Shown here in pieces: positions 61,332 through 64,000 of a stretch of DNA of 64,000 bases. Every line of letters begins with the position of its first letter. Position 1 is the first letter of the stretch. Location: assembly GCA_029959085.1 (NCBI GenBank), contig JARWIR010000008.1, positions 16,602,001 to 16,666,000 of the forward strand, written 5' to 3'. A model generated the notes under the pieces. The model was not told the DNA's origin. It worked only from the letters and a program-made list of their open reading frames with translations, and searched no databases. Source of the stretch: Nemophila menziesii (Eukaryota; Streptophyta; Magnoliopsida; Boraginales; Hydrophyllaceae). The position numbers were made by a program, and so were the translations under genes.

Positions 61332-61427
61332 TGTTTGCGTTCTTTGAGAGAGAAATTTAGTGAAAACCCTATACTTAAACCTAAACAAACAAAGAATGTT
61401 CTTAGGATGCCACTTGCTATATGACTT

Positions 61428-61437
61428 TTATTTATAG
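61428..61437 (-). promoter_or_regulatory. TATA-like box of SKP1-like gene 3
   Basis: TATAAATAAA on the minus strand about 100 bp before the ATG, conserved with both paralogues. Confidence 0.55.
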
Positions 61438-63002
61438 TGAAAGATTTGTCGCTGTTATTAATGGATACATAAGGCCTAGTTTAGAAAAGAATTTACGTCC
61501 AAAAAAAAAAAAAAAGAATTGAAGTTATGTGTTTTGGAAAAGTTGTTTTGTTTACTTATTTATTGGTCAAATAAAAAATTATGTTATTTCCATTCGAGCA
61601 TTTTCTTTCTTTTTAGTTTTTCCTATCCTTAGTTTTAACTTTACTTCTATCAGTAGTTATTGACCCAAAAAAAAAAAATCCGTAGTTTTAATATTTTTTT
61701 CCTTTTTTTTGCAAAAAAATTATATCTTATTTTCAACTACTATATTTTTTTCAACTATGTTGAGTAGGAAATTCATTGATTATAGAGCAAAACCAATATC
61801 TTTTGTCTCATTATAAAAATAAATTATTAAAAGGTCTTTAATATCCTTTTGATTTATTTTCATTATAATTAATATTTTTTAAGATAAGAACTTACAAAAG
61901 TAAAATAGTTGCGAAAGAAAAATGAAAAAGTCTTTCGAGGTTTTGCTTTGAAAATTTCACGATACTTTTAATTAATTATTTTATCATCACTGTCGATTTA
62001 AGTGAATATTTTTGACTTCTCGCAACGCGTGCCAGTCAAATCCAGTTATCAACGTCTGCCAACTCCATCGATTTTCTTTTTGCTTTTTACTATTATTTTG
62101 TCAAGGAAAAATTATATAAAATTAAATAATAGCATCGCTTACAGTAGACAAGAGTAACCAATTTCGATGAATTTATACAAATTAGTAAGACATAGAACAC
62201 TACTTGCTAAAGATTTATAAACCAATGATAATAAATCGATATTTTGTCTAACACATTTCGTGAGGATATCTATCATTCCATTGAGGTATCTACTGATGTG
62301 AGCAATTTTCCATGCAAAAAATGCATCATCTACCACCAAATCTCGTGGATAATTGGCTATATACTCCAATTTGCACCTGACATATTTCTGATACCTCGAA
62401 CGATTTCAAAATTCTTGGAGTAAAATAAGTTAATCGGGAATTATCTATAAACTATTGTTTTCATCGCATTGAGAAGAGCCCCCTAACTTCTTTTTGGATA
62501 ATATCATCATGACAGTTAGCTACTAATACAATAACTGGTAGTGGCACATCTAGAAATAAAATTAAGAACGAGATCAAGTATAAGGTTGTTCTTAATATAT
62601 TTATTTTTGTGTATTTCAAAAAACTACATGAAAGTCATATATTATTATACAAGAAAAAATGATATTAATAAAAAATTATCAAAAAAAAACCATATAATAT
62701 TCTACATTGCTAGCAACGCTTTTTTTAATTACTTTTCCCGTCTATATAATATATTTCTTTACTTCATTAAAAAAAGATATATTCATTTACCTAATACATA
62801 AAGAATTATGAGTTTGCAGTGTTAATAGATATATTCACATTATTTGCCTCACTCTATTCTTATGCCGCTTATAAATTACGGTTTTCTAACCCCGTTTCAC
62901 AATTTTTACATGTACTCTTGTTATCCTTCCAACTTTCTCTTATCTCGTAATGACATGGATGAGCAATTATCTTCTCGGAATGTCCTTATCTTGCTGAGCA
63001 GT

Positions 63003-63061
<59 letters not shown>

Positions 63062-63844
63062 TCCTCATTTCCCCTTCGTACTAGTAGAAATTGTCTCGTC
63101 AATTTCTATCAATTGAAATCGATTTCATTAACCATCATCTACGTAGGATACAATCTGGTTGTTTCCTCTTTGTGGTACTCAATATCTTCAACAAATCCTC
63201 TCGTAGGTTTCAATCTCATCAACAACTTGTTCAATTCCCTTATTCTTTTTAGGCGACAAAGGAAAGAGAAGGTGTAACTTTTGCAACCGAGGAAAGAGTG
63301 CTATAGTCGTTTGATGAAATTTTGAATGTATTTTTTTTTATATTTATAAGGGTGTATTGAGTCTTTTGCAAAAAATTAACATTTAATGAGAACATACACA
63401 AGTAACACCACTAACCCTTTATGGTAAAAAAAAAATTCATAGACCTTTGGGTAAAAAAGAAAAACTCAAAATAATTGGAATTGAATATAGTATTGAAACA
63501 AAGAAAGAATCTCTCAGTTGGAGATTAATCAAAATAGGTTTATAATGAAAAAAAGAGAGATTATTTTTCTCCCCAATGAAAAATTCCATTTCATTTCTCA
63601 AAAAAAAAAAAATTAATCCTGACACTATAAATGTTAAATATACGTAACCTAATTTATACTAGCAACTAAAAAAATGTTACAATTTACATTGACGCTCATT
63701 AACATACACACAACTTCTCGTGATCGGATGCACCAAAAAGGGAACACTATACCAATTCATAATCATCAAATGTTAAGATCTATATGGATCATTGATTCTA
63801 TCGCTCCTTTCTTCACCGGTATTATTGCAACGAAGTAAATGGAG
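61438..63844. other. Non-coding DNA of duplication unit 2
   Basis: AT-rich and collinear with 56294-58634. It contains the counterpart of the small RNase H-like fragment (62369-62139) and a long TA repeat at 63006-63059. No supported gene. Confidence 0.5.
63006..63059. repeat. (TA)n microsatellite, unit 2
   Basis: About 27 TA units. Unit 1 has only about 10 at 57821-57840. Confidence 0.95.

Positions 63845-63912
<68 letters not shown>
63845..63912. repeat. (ATT)n microsatellite, unit 2
   Basis: About 22 ATT units at the position equivalent to 58635-58720. Confidence 0.95.
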
Positions 63913-64000
63913 CTTGTAAACCTTTATGTTTCTCCTCCAAAGATGTTACATTTGTTTGTGTTCTACTCTCACTTTCACATGTCTCCTGTTTTTCCGATAC

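Larger units (their letters stand above)
60600..64000. repeat. Tandem segmental duplication, unit 2 (runs off the window)
   Basis: Collinear copy of 55451-58820. Differences are small indels, an expanded TA repeat at 63006-63059 and a shorter ATT repeat at 63845-63912. Confidence 0.85.

Overview
The window is nuclear DNA of a flowering plant, probably a eudicot. It has spliced genes with GT-AG introns, SKP1-like genes, CACTA, Mutator, gypsy, LINE and MITE elements, and AT-rich spacers with microsatellites. The species cannot be named from the sequence alone.

Layout. (1) 1-8664: a broken CACTA (En/Spm) TNP2 transposase gene, cut by a solo gypsy LTR with a clean 5-bp target duplication, then a truncated gypsy element whose LTR carries a MITE. 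(2) 8675-40641: one very large (about 32 kb) Mutator-like element (MULE) between two runs of ten A. It holds an intact two-exon MURA-type transposase at the right end, three spliced paralogous genes with an Ulp1 (C48)-like C-terminal fold, and a seven-exon RNase H1-like gene. The spacers are filled with degenerate copies of a 14-bp palindrome, TGGGCATCTACCCA. (3) 40652-42700: an intronless SKP1-like gene whose N-terminal segment is repeated five times. (4) 42700-55450: nested debris of gypsy elements, a LINE with a 16-bp target duplication, a GC-rich CCTAGGCG element and an inverted pair of MITEs. (5) 55450-64000: two tandem copies of a segment of about 5.2 kb, each with a SKP1-like gene; one is frameshifted at its end and the other is intact.

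The most interesting system is the giant MULE. Its three Ulp1-like proteins have lost the catalytic His, Asp and Cys in the same way (hydrophobic, Ser, Ser). Its RNase H1-like protein has lost all four DEDD catalytic residues (Ala, His, His, Ile). All reading frames and splice sites remain intact. So the element appears to keep enzyme folds as binding modules, while the transposase keeps its DDE residues. Arabidopsis VANDAL MULEs encode VANC anti-silencing proteins that bind short motifs accumulated in their own non-coding DNA. By analogy (inference), the paralogous proteins may recognise the TGGGCATCTACCCA palindrome and the dead RNase H may bind RNA:DNA hybrids, together countering silencing of the element or guiding its transposition.

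Coordinates of spliced genes were derived by reading frames and splice sites by eye. Family assignments rest on motif recognition, not database searches.
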